From: Betaproteobacteria bacterium
Lineage (GTDB): Bacteria; Pseudomonadota; Gammaproteobacteria; Burkholderiales; Burkholderiaceae
Reading direction: 5' to 3'
Length of the DNA: 14,791 bases
NCBI GenBank assembly: GCA_009921765.1
Contig: RFXC01000100.1
Coordinates: 1-14,791, forward strand
Part shown: piece after piece, positions 7,170 to 14,387 of the stretch
How the letters are laid out: each line of letters opens with the position of its first letter
Position numbering within the stretch: position 1 is the stretch's first letter
Notes under the pieces: generated by a model
Told to the model about the DNA's origin: nothing
Database searches by the model: none
Seen by the model: only the letters and a program-made list of their open reading frames with translations
Position numbers and translations under genes: made by a program

Positions 7170-7211
7170 ATTGCTGGTCGTCTGCATCCTTTCCAACCCT
7201 GGCTGCCCGAT

Positions 7212-7544
7212 ATGCCCGCTTCCGCCACGATTGACCTTGCCGAGCTGCGTAACGCTGCCGATTCCGCCTGTCGTCTGCTCAAAACGCTCTCCAATCCCGA
7301 CCGTCTCCTGCTGCTCTGCAGGCTGGCGCAGGGTGAGGCCTGCGTGAGTGAGCTGGAGGACGAACTCGGCATTACCCAGCCCACGCTCTCCCAACAGCTC
7401 GGCGTGTTGCGCGAGGAGTCGCTGGTGGGCACCCGCCGCGACGGCAAACGGATTCATTACCGACTTGAGAGCGCTTCAGCGCTTGCGGTCATCTCAACCC
7501 TGCAGTCGCAGTTCTGCCCACCTTCAAAGGAACCCACCCCATGA
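7212..7544 (+). CDS. bigR: ArsR-family sulfide/persulfide-responsive repressor, BigR/SqrR-like
   Basis: A 110-residue winged-helix protein, usual ArsR length. The block KTLSNPDRLLLLCRLAQGE (24-42) and the recognition region TQPTLSQQLGVLREESLV with the wing TRRDGKRIHYRL (74-85) are characteristic. Cysteines are C20, C36, C44 and C102. C36 and C102 are 66 residues apart, the same spacing and the same local contexts as C42/C108 of Xylella BigR and C41/C107 of Rhodobacter SqrR, the pair that forms a di- or tetrasulfide when exposed to persulfide. This supports a sulfur-sensing rather than metal-sensing role; the CxC metal motif of ArsR proper is absent. It probably represses its own operon and the divergent hydrolase gene through the AT-rich operator. 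The stop overlaps the next start (ATGA at 7541-7544). The ribosome site is weak. Confidence 0.88.
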   Translation: MPASATIDLAELRNAADSACRLLKTLSNPDRLLLLCRLAQGEACVSELEDELGITQPTLSQQLGVLREESLVGTRRDGKRIHYRLESASALAVISTLQSQFCPPSKEPTP

Positions 7545-7975
7545 CAATCGACTGGTCCAACTTCACGCCCTGGAGCTCGCTTGCGGGCGGTATCGTGCTG
7601 GGCATCGCCTCGGCGCTTTTTGTGCTCATGAATGGCCGCATTCTGGGCATCAGCGGAATCATCGGCGGGCTGGTGAAGCGCCGCCCCGGCGACAGCGGCT
7701 GGCGAGTCGCGTTTGTGCTGGGCCTGCTGGCCGCGCCCACCGCCTGGTCGTTGTTCGCGCCGCCCGCGGCCGCCCGCATCGATGCGGGGTGGCTCGCTGT
7801 GGTGGCAGCCGGCTTGCTGGTGGGCGTTGGCACGCGATATGGCGCTGGCTGCACCAGCGGTCACGGCGTGTGCGGGTTGTCGCGTCTTTCACCGCGTTCG
7901 CTTGCAGCAACCATCGCCTTCATGGCCGCAGGCTTCGCCACGGTCTTTGTCCTCCGTCATCTGCTTGCTCGCTGA
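7541..7975 (+). CDS. YeeE/YedE-family half-size permease
   Basis: A 144-residue membrane protein with about four hydrophobic segments. A good ribosome site, AAAGGAA (7526-7532), lies 8 nt before the ATG, which overlaps the bigR-like stop by 4 nt. The signature VGVGTRYGAGCTSGHGVCGL (residues 94-113) contains C104 and C111 and is the sulfur-transport motif of the YeeE/YedE (PF04143) family. Full-length relatives such as the TsuA/YeeE thiosulfate transporter pass thiosulfate along conserved cysteines. The half-size form in BigR operons occurs paired with the next gene. It is expected to move a sulfur compound across the inner membrane; direction and substrate are not shown by the sequence. Confidence 0.88.
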   Translation: MTIDWSNFTPWSSLAGGIVLGIASALFVLMNGRILGISGIIGGLVKRRPGDSGWRVAFVLGLLAAPTAWSLFAPPAAARIDAGWLAVVAAGLLVGVGTRYGAGCTSGHGVCGLSRLSPRSLAATIAFMAAGFATVFVLRHLLAR

Positions 7976-8002
7976 GCTGCGTCTTTACAAAGGAATCTCG
8001 CC

Positions 8003-8437
8003 ATGGAACGAGTCTCTGAATTTGTGGTGGGCCTGCTGTTTGGCATTGGCCTCATCCTCGCGGGCATGACCGATCCTGCCAAGGTAATCGGCTTTCTTGA
8101 TCTCGCAGGCGCCTGGGATCCGTCGCTCGCCTTCGTGATGGGCGGGGCAATCCTGGTGGGCGTGTTCGCATTTGGAATGGCAAAGAAGCGCACCACCAGC
8201 ATGTTTGGCGGAGCCATGCAGCTTCCCACCTCGCGTGACATCGACCGCCGGCTGATCGGTGGCAGCGTGATGTTCGGTGCGGGCTGGGGGCTTGCCGGCT
8301 TTTGCCCGGGGCCGGCACTGGTGTCGGTGGGTGCGGGGCAGTCCAAGGCGATTGTCTTCACCATTGCGATGCTGCTGGGCATGGTCATCTTCGAGATGCT
8401 TGAACGTCGTCGTCTGGCGCTTGCTGCTGCGCACTGA
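8003..8437 (+). CDS. DUF6691 / YeeE-YedE-like half-size permease, partner of the preceding gene
   Basis: A 144-residue membrane protein with a clear ribosome site AAAGGAA (7989-7995) 7 nt before ATG 8003. It shows GLLFGIGLILAGMTDPAKVI (10-29) near the N-terminus and GWGLAGFCPGPALVSVG (94-110) with C101, the second conserved cysteine motif of the YeeE/YedE fold. With the preceding 144-residue protein it appears to be a split version of the roughly 350-residue YeeE transporter, the two halves likely forming a heterodimer. Such pairs are annotated PmpA/PmpB or YeeE/YedE in BigR-type loci. The stop and the next start share one base (TGATG at 8435-8439), giving tight coupling to the SulP gene. Confidence 0.85.
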   Translation: MERVSEFVVGLLFGIGLILAGMTDPAKVIGFLDLAGAWDPSLAFVMGGAILVGVFAFGMAKKRTTSMFGGAMQLPTSRDIDRRLIGGSVMFGAGWGLAGFCPGPALVSVGAGQSKAIVFTIAMLLGMVIFEMLERRRLALAAAH

Positions 8438-10137
8438 TGAGTCGCGTCCTTCCCGACTGGCTCACCGGCTATCGCCGCGACCAGCTCGCGGGCGACCTGT
8501 CGGCGGGGCTCATCGTCACCGTGATGCTGGTGCCCCAGAGCCTGGCCTACGCCATGCTGGCAGGGCTGCCGCCGCAGATGGGGCTTTACGCGAGTGTGCT
8601 GCCCATCATCGCGTATGCGGCCTTTGGCACCAGCATGACGCTCGCCGTGGGGCCGGTGGCGGTGGCCTCGCTCATGACCGCGAGTGCGCTCACGCCGCTT
8701 GCCCTGCCGGGCTCGCCTGAATACGCGGCGCTGGCAGTGGTGCTCGCATTGCTTTCGGGCGTCATGCTGGTGGTCTTCGGCCTGATGCGGTTGGGCTTTC
8801 TTGCACACTTCCTGAGTCACCCGGTCATCAGTGGCTTCATCAGCGGCGCAGCGGTTCTGATCGCAATCGGGCAGCTTCGTCATGTGCTGGGTGTACGGAT
8901 CGAGGCCGATGGCGTGGTGCAAACGGTGCTCGCCCTGATCACTGCACTGCCGCGCACCAATCCGGTCACACTCGCCATCGGGCTTGGCAGCATTGTGTTG
9001 CTGGTGGTCGGGCGCAGCCGGCTACCGGGCTGGCTGGTGGCGATGGGGCTCGCGCGGCCGCGCGCTGAACTGATCGCGCGGCTCGCGCCCATGGCGGTAG
9101 TGGTATTGGCCACGGTTGTGGTGAGCGTTTTTGACCTCGACCAGGTCGCGAAAGTGGCGGTGGTCGGTACGGTACCGGCCGGGCTGCCGCAGTTGCCTTC
9201 GGTGTCGCAACTGTTTCCAGGGTGGGAGTCGCTGCGCGAACTCCTCATTCCAGCATTACTGATCTCGCTGGTTGGATTCGTGGAGAGCGTGTCGGTTGCG
9301 CAGTCGTTTGCACTCAAGCGCAGGCAACGGATCGACGCCGATCGCGAGCTGCTTGGGCTAGGCGCCGCCAACGCAGCAAGCGCGCTCTCCGGCGGTTTTC
9401 CGGTCACCGGCGGGCTGGCCCGATCGGTGGTCAATTTCTCTGCGGGCGCCAACACGCCCTTTGCCGGTGTGGTGAGCGCGGGTCTCATGGCGGTGGTGCT
9501 CATGCTCTTTACCGACTGGTTTCGCGCCATGCCGCATGCTGTGCTTGCAGCGACCATCCTGGTAGCGGTCACCAGCCTGATTGATCTCAAGACGCTGCGT
9601 GAGGCCTGGGCCTACGACCGGGGTGACGCGCTGGCGCTCGCGGCCACCGCGCTCGGGGTGATTGTGCTGGGGGTGGAGCACGGCATTGTGCTGGGGGTGA
9701 TGCTGTCGCTCGCTGTGATCGTCTGGCGCGGCAGTCGGCCTCACATTGCGGTGGTCGGCCGCATGCCGGGCACCGAGCACTTTCGCAATGTCGAGCGGCA
9801 TGCGGTGGAAACCGTGCCGGGTTCGCTCATTCTGCGCGTCGACGAGAGTCTGCTCTTTGCCAACGCGATGCAGGTGCGCGACCGGGTGGATTCGCTGCTT
9901 GCCGCAGACCCGAGCATTCGCCGGGTGCTGATTTCCTGCGCAGGTGTCAATCAGATCGACACCACAGGACTGGAGATGCTGGTGGCATTGGAGTCCGATC
10001 TCCAGCGGCAGGGCGTTTCGCTGCTGCTTGCCGAAGTGAAGGGGCCAGTGATGGACCGACTGGCTGCAACCGGATTCGGCCGTGCCATGGCCGGGCGCGT
10101 CTATCTGAGCCTTCACGATGCAATCAAGGCGAACTAG
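8437..10137 (+). CDS. SulP (SLC26)-family anion transporter with STAS domain
   Basis: A 566-residue protein, typical SulP length. The N-terminal signature AGLIVTVMLVPQSLAYAMLA and LYASVLPIIAYAAFGTS are diagnostic of the family, and the transport domain with more than ten hydrophobic segments runs to about residue 430. VGFVESVSVAQSFALKRR and SGGFPVTGGLARSVVNFSAG are conserved core segments. The C-terminal STAS domain (about 450-560) has CAGVNQIDTTGLEML where anti-sigma antagonists carry DSSG, so the phosphorylation serine position is Thr. SulP proteins move sulfate, bicarbonate or other anions; in a BigR-type operon sulfate or sulfite is the natural guess. It is the last gene of the operon; no convincing terminator is seen in the 108 nt before the next gene. 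Confidence 0.92.
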   Translation: MSRVLPDWLTGYRRDQLAGDLSAGLIVTVMLVPQSLAYAMLAGLPPQMGLYASVLPIIAYAAFGTSMTLAVGPVAVASLMTASALTPLALPGSPEYAALAVVLALLSGVMLVVFGLMRLGFLAHFLSHPVISGFISGAAVLIAIGQLRHVLGVRIEADGVVQTVLALITALPRTNPVTLAIGLGSIVLLVVGRSRLPGWLVAMGLARPRAELIARLAPMAVVVLATVVVSVFDLDQVAKVAVVGTVPAGLPQLPSVSQLFPGWESLRELLIPALLISLVGFVESVSVAQSFALKRRQRIDADRELLGLGAANAASALSGGFPVTGGLARSVVNFSAGANTPFAGVVSAGLMAVVLMLFTDWFRAMPHAVLAATILVAVTSLIDLKTLREAWAYDRGDALALAATALGVIVLGVEHGIVLGVMLSLAVIVWRGSRPHIAVVGRMPGTEHFRNVERHAVETVPGSLILRVDESLLFANAMQVRDRVDSLLAADPSIRRVLISCAGVNQIDTTGLEMLVALESDLQRQGVSLLLAEVKGPVMDRLAATGFGRAMAGRVYLSLHDAIKAN

Positions 10138-10245
10138 CATGAGGTGTCAGTGGCTGGCCGCGTTTCACTCGCGCCGGATTGCAGAGCCGAGCATTTGAAT
10201 CCCGGCTAGAGTGAGCGATTCCGACCCTGCTCACGGAGTCTGTCG

Positions 10246-11229
10246 ATGAAAACCCCAAGACGCGCTGCGGCCGTTGTTGCCCTCTCATTGTTGGCGGCGC
10301 TGCCCGCAGGGCTGGCCTGGGCCCAGTCAGGCTTTCCTGACCGGCCGCTGAAGCTGGTCGTACCCTTCCCGCCAGGTGGCGGCACCGATGCGGCGGCGCG
10401 CCTCATGGCGGCGGCGCTTTCGGTGGAACTGCGCCAGCAGGTGGTTGTCGAGAACCGAGGCGGGGCCGGTGGCTCAATTGCCGCCCAATCGGTGGTCGAT
10501 GCGCCGGCCGATGGCTACACCCTGTTTTTTGCAACCACGGGCACTGTGGCGATCAACCAGCATCTGTATTCAAAGCTGCGCCACAATCCGCTCACTGATC
10601 TCACGCCCATCGCCACCATTGCGTCGTTTCCAAACGTTCTTGTGGTGCATCCGTCGCTGCCGGTCCGGTCGGTTGCCGAACTGATTGCGCTGGCCCGCGA
10701 ACGGCAGGGCACGCTCACCTATGGATCATCGGGCTCCGGTAGTTCCAGCCATCTGGCGGTGGTGCTGCTGGAATCGATGACTGGTGTGAAATTCACGCAT
10801 GTGCCGTACAAGGGGTCCGCCCCCGCCATGACCGATTTTGTAGCGGGCCGGATCGACATGATGATCGACAACCCCACCACCAACATTCCCCTCGCGCAGG
10901 CGGGCAAGCTGCGCGCGCTGGGCGTGTCGGGACGCTCGCGCTCGAAGCAGATGCCCGAGCTCCCGACTATCGCCGAGGCTGGGGTACCGGGCTACGAGGT
11001 CACGATCTGGTATGCCCTCATGGGGCCGGCGCGGCTGCCCGAGGCGGTGGTGAGCCGGCTTGCGAAGGACGTGGGAACGGTGGTGGCCACGGCCAAGGTG
11101 AAAGAGGGGCTCGAGGGGTTGGGCACAGACCCCATGTACATGGATACACGCGAGACCACGGCATTCATCGCGGCCGAGAGCCGCAAGTGGGCGGAGGTGG
11201 TGAAAGCGTCGGGCGCTCGCGCCGACTAG
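10246..11229 (+). CDS. Bug/TctC-family periplasmic receptor (second copy)
   Basis: A 327-residue protein. ATG 10246 has GGAG at 10235-10238, 7 nt upstream. The N-terminus MKTPRRAAAVVALSLLAALP continues to AGLAWAQ, a Sec signal peptide with cleavage AWA|QS near residue 26. LVVPFPPGGGTDAAAR (37-52), VENRGGAGGSIAA and HVPYKGSAPAMTDFVAGRID are the family motifs. It has the same fold as the receptor at 1452-2456, but the motifs differ throughout, so this is not a recent duplication. It probably binds a carboxylate for a remote TctAB-type transporter, or serves as a sensor, since no transporter gene adjoins it. It sits alone, 108 nt after the SulP gene and convergent with rmuC. Confidence 0.93.
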   Translation: MKTPRRAAAVVALSLLAALPAGLAWAQSGFPDRPLKLVVPFPPGGGTDAAARLMAAALSVELRQQVVVENRGGAGGSIAAQSVVDAPADGYTLFFATTGTVAINQHLYSKLRHNPLTDLTPIATIASFPNVLVVHPSLPVRSVAELIALARERQGTLTYGSSGSGSSSHLAVVLLESMTGVKFTHVPYKGSAPAMTDFVAGRIDMMIDNPTTNIPLAQAGKLRALGVSGRSRSKQMPELPTIAEAGVPGYEVTIWYALMGPARLPEAVVSRLAKDVGTVVATAKVKEGLEGLGTDPMYMDTRETTAFIAAESRKWAEVVKASGARAD

Positions 11230-11260
11230 CGACACCAGATCCCGCGCGCCCGGGTGGCGC

Positions 11261-12733
11261 CTATCGAAGGGTGGGCGCCTCGCCCGGGTCCGTTGGCGTG
11301 TTTGTCAGATCGGATTGCGCCCGCTCGACCAGATCGGCGGGCAACTGCCGCGCCGGTTGTACGCCGAGTTCGCGCAGCATCTCGGCCTGGCGGATCACAT
11401 TGCCGCGTCCTTCCGCGAGTTTTTTGCGGGCGTCGCTCCAGGCGGTCTGAGCCGAGTGGAGACGGCTACCCACCTCGTCCAGTTTTTCAACGAAGCCTGA
11501 CAGCCTGTCATAGAGCTCTGCGCCCCGGCGTGCGATGTCCTGGGCGTTGCGGCTGCGCGCTTCCTGCCGCCACAAATGCGCGACCGTACGCACCACGAAC
11601 AGCAGCGTGGACGGGCTCACCAGCAGCACATTGCTTTCCCAAGCCTCGGCAAACAGCCGCTCGTCGTGGCTCACTGCAGTGATGAAGGCGGGCTCAACCG
11701 GAACGAACATCAGAACGAAATCGAGCGTGTTGCCGTAGAGCGCCTGATAGCGCTTGTCGGACAGGTCTTTCAGATGCGAGCGCATGGAGGCGAGATGGTC
11801 GCGAAGCGCCGCGTCACGCGCTGCGTCATCGTCGGCTGAAACGTAGCGGTCGTAGGCGATGAGGGACAACTTGGAGTCAACCACCAGGCAACGGCCTTCG
11901 GGCAGCTGAATGACGACATCGGGCTGGCGACGCTGACCCTGCTCATCCACCCTCGAGTCCTGCACCAGATATTCATGTCCCCGGCGAAGCCCCGCGGTTT
12001 CAAGCACCCGCTCGAGAACCAGTTCGCCCCAGTTGCCCAGCCGCTTGGCCGAGCCGCGGAGCGCCTGCGAGAGCTCCTGCGCGTCGTCGCTCAGTGTGCG
12101 GTTGAGCTGCATGAGCTCCTGCACCTGGGCCTTGAGCGCCGAGCGCTCTTTGCTCTCGTCGACGTAGAGCGTTTCGACCTTTTGCTGGAACTGGCCAATG
12201 CGCTCGCGAAGCGGTTCGAGCATGCCGCCCAGGTTCTGTTGATTCTGTTCGGCAAAGCGCTTGGAGTGCGATTCGAGGATATCGACCGCGAGCGTCTTGA
12301 ACTGGTGGCCCAGCGTTTCGTGGGCGCTCTCGATGAAGGCTTGCCGTTCAGCGACTGCGGCCTGAGTGGTTTTGAGTTGCTGGCGCAGTGCCTCGGCCTC
12401 GACCTGAAGCTCGGCCAGTTGCTGGCGAATGGCAAGCTCGCGGGCGCGAGAGTCGGTACGCTCGCGTTCCGCCTGGTCGCGCAGCTGATGGGTGTCAGCG
12501 TCAGCGCGCATGAGCGAGGCCTGGGCCGCGCTCAGCTGGGCCTGCAGGCTGGCCTGTTCCTGGCTGAAGCGCTGCGCCTGATCGGCGAGTGCAGCCGCCC
12601 GCTCGGCAAGCGCTGCTGCCTGCTCGGCCTCATGTCGGCTGCGGCGCAAGGTGCTGGCGAACCACGCGCCCGCCGCAAGGCCGATGACTGCACAAACAAG
12701 TGCAATCAGCAGGTAGGCAGGCGAATCAGTCAT
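11261..12733 (-). CDS. rmuC: RmuC-family DNA recombination protein
   Basis: A 490-residue RmuC. The start is the ATG complementary to 12731-12733. An N-terminal membrane anchor (YLLIALVCAVIGLAAGAWF, residues 7-25) is followed by a long Ala/Gln/Glu-rich coiled coil (about 30-215). The C-terminal domain holds GNWGELVLERVLE (233-245), the PD at 271-272 in RQPDVVIQLPEG and VVDSKLSLIAYDRY (D286, K288), which together make the PD-(D/E)xK nuclease-like site of RmuC. Then come the conserved YGNTLDFVLMFVPVEPAF and NVLLVSPSTLLFVVRTVAHL. In E. coli RmuC limits recombination at inverted repeats; its exact biochemical role is unsettled. It is downstream of the ABC permeases on the same strand with a 53-nt gap and could be read through from them, although function suggests an independent gene. 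Confidence 0.95.
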   Translation of the reverse strand: MTDSPAYLLIALVCAVIGLAAGAWFASTLRRSRHEAEQAAALAERAAALADQAQRFSQEQASLQAQLSAAQASLMRADADTHQLRDQAERERTDSRARELAIRQQLAELQVEAEALRQQLKTTQAAVAERQAFIESAHETLGHQFKTLAVDILESHSKRFAEQNQQNLGGMLEPLRERIGQFQQKVETLYVDESKERSALKAQVQELMQLNRTLSDDAQELSQALRGSAKRLGNWGELVLERVLETAGLRRGHEYLVQDSRVDEQGQRRQPDVVIQLPEGRCLVVDSKLSLIAYDRYVSADDDAARDAALRDHLASMRSHLKDLSDKRYQALYGNTLDFVLMFVPVEPAFITAVSHDERLFAEAWESNVLLVSPSTLLFVVRTVAHLWRQEARSRNAQDIARRGAELYDRLSGFVEKLDEVGSRLHSAQTAWSDARKKLAEGRGNVIRQAEMLRELGVQPARQLPADLVERAQSDLTNTPTDPGEAPTLR

Positions 12734-12786
12734 GGGATGTCTGGGTGAGGATCAGGTTAGAGGGGGGCAGCCGCACGGTGCCATGC

Positions 12787-13602
12787 CTATCGCGCGCTGA
12801 AACGCCGCGCGAGGGGCTCAAGCAGCAAGCGCTCGCCAGCATAAAAGAGCGCGACAATTGCCAGGCACGCCGCCAGGACAGTGGTGAGATCGGCTGATCC
12901 CTGGGCTCGCAACATGAGAAAGCCAAGCCCTGAGGTTGAACCCAGCAGTTCTGCAACGAGCGCAATCTTCCAGGCCACGCCGTAGGCAATGCGCAGCGCG
13001 CCCATCAGATAGGGCAGCAGCAAGGGTAGCCCCACCTGAAAAACGATACGGGTTCTGTTGCGTGTGAAGCTGGTGGCCATCTCCATCAGTTCGCGGTCGA
13101 TCTGTCGCAGCCCTTCGGCAACATTGATGAGGCAGAACGGTGCCAGGATGGCAACCTGAACGAACACGATCGAGAAATGCCCGGGCGTGAACCAGATCGC
13201 CGCAAGAATCGCCCACCCAATTGAAGGAAACGCGTTCAGAAACGGTTGAATCACGCCGCTCACGATGCCATCCAGCACCGGGACTGCGCGGGCGAGCAGG
13301 GCGAGTCCGCCGCCGATCAGTAGCGCGATCAGGACCGAGCCGATCACGCGGACGGTCGAGGCGATGGTGTGAACCAGGAACTCGCCGTCGGTAAAGAGTG
13401 CGAGCAGGCGTTTTCCCACGGCAACCGGGCCCGGCAGAACGAACTCCGGGAGATTGGCCGCGCCTGCGGCCCAGGCTGCGAGCGCCAGGATCACGAGCGT
13501 ATCGGCAAGCCAGAGCGCGGGCGAGCGCCCGAGAAAACGAGGGGCGGATGCGGCTGCTTGAACGGGCGTGCGCGGGCTTGACAATTCACCCCGCTGACTC
13601 AT
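12787..13602 (-). CDS. ABC transporter permease 2, NitT/TauT (SsuC) type
   Basis: A 271-residue BPD_transp_1 permease. The start is the ATG complementary to 13600-13602, which overlaps the upstream permease stop (ATGA). About six hydrophobic segments are visible. FVLPGPVAVGKRLLALF (54-70) and FLNAFPSIGWAILAAIWF (121-138) are typical of the SsuC/TauC group. The cytoplasmic ATPase-contact loop reads ELMEMATSFTRNRTRIVFQV (residues 171-190), with the usual EAAxxxG appearing as E174 M A T S F T180, so the conserved Gly is Thr. It pairs with the permease upstream rather than forming a homodimer, to judge from the tandem arrangement. Substrate cannot be read from the sequence; the class transports sulfonates, nitrate, thiamine precursors and other small molecules. 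A longer upstream frame only shadows the neighbouring permease. Confidence 0.9.
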   Translation of the reverse strand: MSQRGELSSPRTPVQAAASAPRFLGRSPALWLADTLVILALAAWAAGAANLPEFVLPGPVAVGKRLLALFTDGEFLVHTIASTVRVIGSVLIALLIGGGLALLARAVPVLDGIVSGVIQPFLNAFPSIGWAILAAIWFTPGHFSIVFVQVAILAPFCLINVAEGLRQIDRELMEMATSFTRNRTRIVFQVGLPLLLPYLMGALRIAYGVAWKIALVAELLGSTSGLGFLMLRAQGSADLTTVLAACLAIVALFYAGERLLLEPLARRFSAR

Positions 13603-14387
13603 CGTGCGCCCCCGAACTGTCGCGTGGTGAGGCGCTCGAGCGGACCAAACAGCAAACGGTCGGCGAGGGTCACGGCGATGATGATGAACAGGATCACCGC
13701 GAACAGCGTGGGCGTATCGTAGTCCTGTCTTGCAATGTTGATGACATAACCCAGACCGCGTCCGCCTCCAAACAGTTCGGCGGTGAGCGTGACCTTCCAG
13801 GCGACCCCAAACATGATGCGCAGTGTGGCCGCTGCAAAAGGCAGAAGCGCGGGCGCAACCAGCAGGCGCCAGCTGCGCCAGCGTACGCGACCGAAGCTCT
13901 TGCCCATTTCGAGGAGCTCGCCATCGAGCGCGAGCAGCCCCTCGCGCAGATTGACGAGCGCAAACGGCAGCAGCACCGCCACGATGGTAAACACCACGGT
14001 GAAGCTGGAAACGCCGAACCAGATGACTGCGAGCAGTGTCCAGCCAATTCCCGAAAACGCACTCAGAAAGGGACTCATCCGCTGATGAATCGCGGGCGCG
14101 CTCCATTGCGCATAATGCGCGGCGAAGGCAAGCAGAGCCCCCAGCACGAAGGAGATCGCGATAGCTGAAGCGATGTGTGCGAGCGTCGCGAAAAGGTGGG
14201 GCAGGCGCTGCGCCGACGAGGCGAACGCGAACGCAGCGCCCGCCACCTCGCTGGGCGGCGGCAGCACATAGACGGGAACATGGCCCACCGACGCGAACCA
14301 GGCGAGCGCAAGCGCGAGCACGAAGCCAAGCGCAAGCGTGCGCTGCTGACGCGCCAGCCGGTCTGCCGCGGCCGGCGCTTGGGTCAT
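13599..14387 (-). CDS. ABC transporter permease 1, NitT/TauT (SsuC) type
   Basis: A 262-residue BPD_transp_1 permease. The start is the ATG complementary to 14385-14387, overlapping the substrate-binding protein stop (ATGA). VYVLPPPSEVAGAAFAF (39-55) and FLSAFSGIGWTLLAVIWFG (107-125) match the family. The EAA loop reads ELLEMGKSFGRVRWRSWRLL (157-176), with E160 and G166 in the proper positions, then LLPFAAATLRIMFGVAWK. Its sequence is clearly related to permease 2 but far from identical, so the two likely form a heterodimeric channel. All three genes of the cluster are translationally coupled through 4-nt overlaps. The ATPase gene is not visible and probably lies beyond the right edge, upstream of the binding-protein gene. 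Confidence 0.9.
   Translation of the reverse strand: MTQAPAAADRLARQQRTLALGFVLALALAWFASVGHVPVYVLPPPSEVAGAAFAFASSAQRLPHLFATLAHIASAIAISFVLGALLAFAAHYAQWSAPAIHQRMSPFLSAFSGIGWTLLAVIWFGVSSFTVVFTIVAVLLPFALVNLREGLLALDGELLEMGKSFGRVRWRSWRLLVAPALLPFAAATLRIMFGVAWKVTLTAELFGGGRGLGYVINIARQDYDTPTLFAVILFIIIAVTLADRLLFGPLERLTTRQFGGAR

Larger units (their letters stand above)
7132..7172. promoter_or_regulatory. BigR-type operator (AT-rich inverted repeat)
   Basis: AATATTATATTGA (7132-7144) and TCAATAAAGTATT (7160-7172) form an imperfect inverted repeat, 11 of 13 positions paired, with a 15-bp spacer whose centre ATAAAATAT (7148-7156) is also palindromic in its flanks. It is an island of AT-rich sequence in GC-rich DNA. 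It spans both divergent promoters, so a bound repressor would shut both. The BigR box of Xylella and Agrobacterium is likewise an AT-rich palindrome over the promoter; the binding of this protein is inferred. Confidence 0.65.

Noticed and set aside
7957..8922. 321-codon minus-strand open frame opposite the permease and SulP genes
   Set aside because: It crosses two well-supported plus-strand genes, and its product is of shadow-type composition.
10138..10245. Promoter or terminator in the gap after the SulP gene
   Set aside because: TTGAAT at 10195 and TAGAGT at 10207 look like promoter elements but the spacing does not fit, and no stem with a T run is present. Only the ribosome site of the next gene is supported.
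11230..11280. GGCGCC-based short hairpin between the second Bug gene and rmuC as a bidirectional terminator
   Set aside because: Only a 6-bp self-complementary stem with a 12-nt loop and no T tract; it also overlaps the rmuC stop region. Too weak to call.
11975..12748. 257-codon plus-strand open frame opposite rmuC
   Set aside because: Leu/Ala/Arg-rich antisense of the RmuC coiled coil; rmuC itself is unambiguous.
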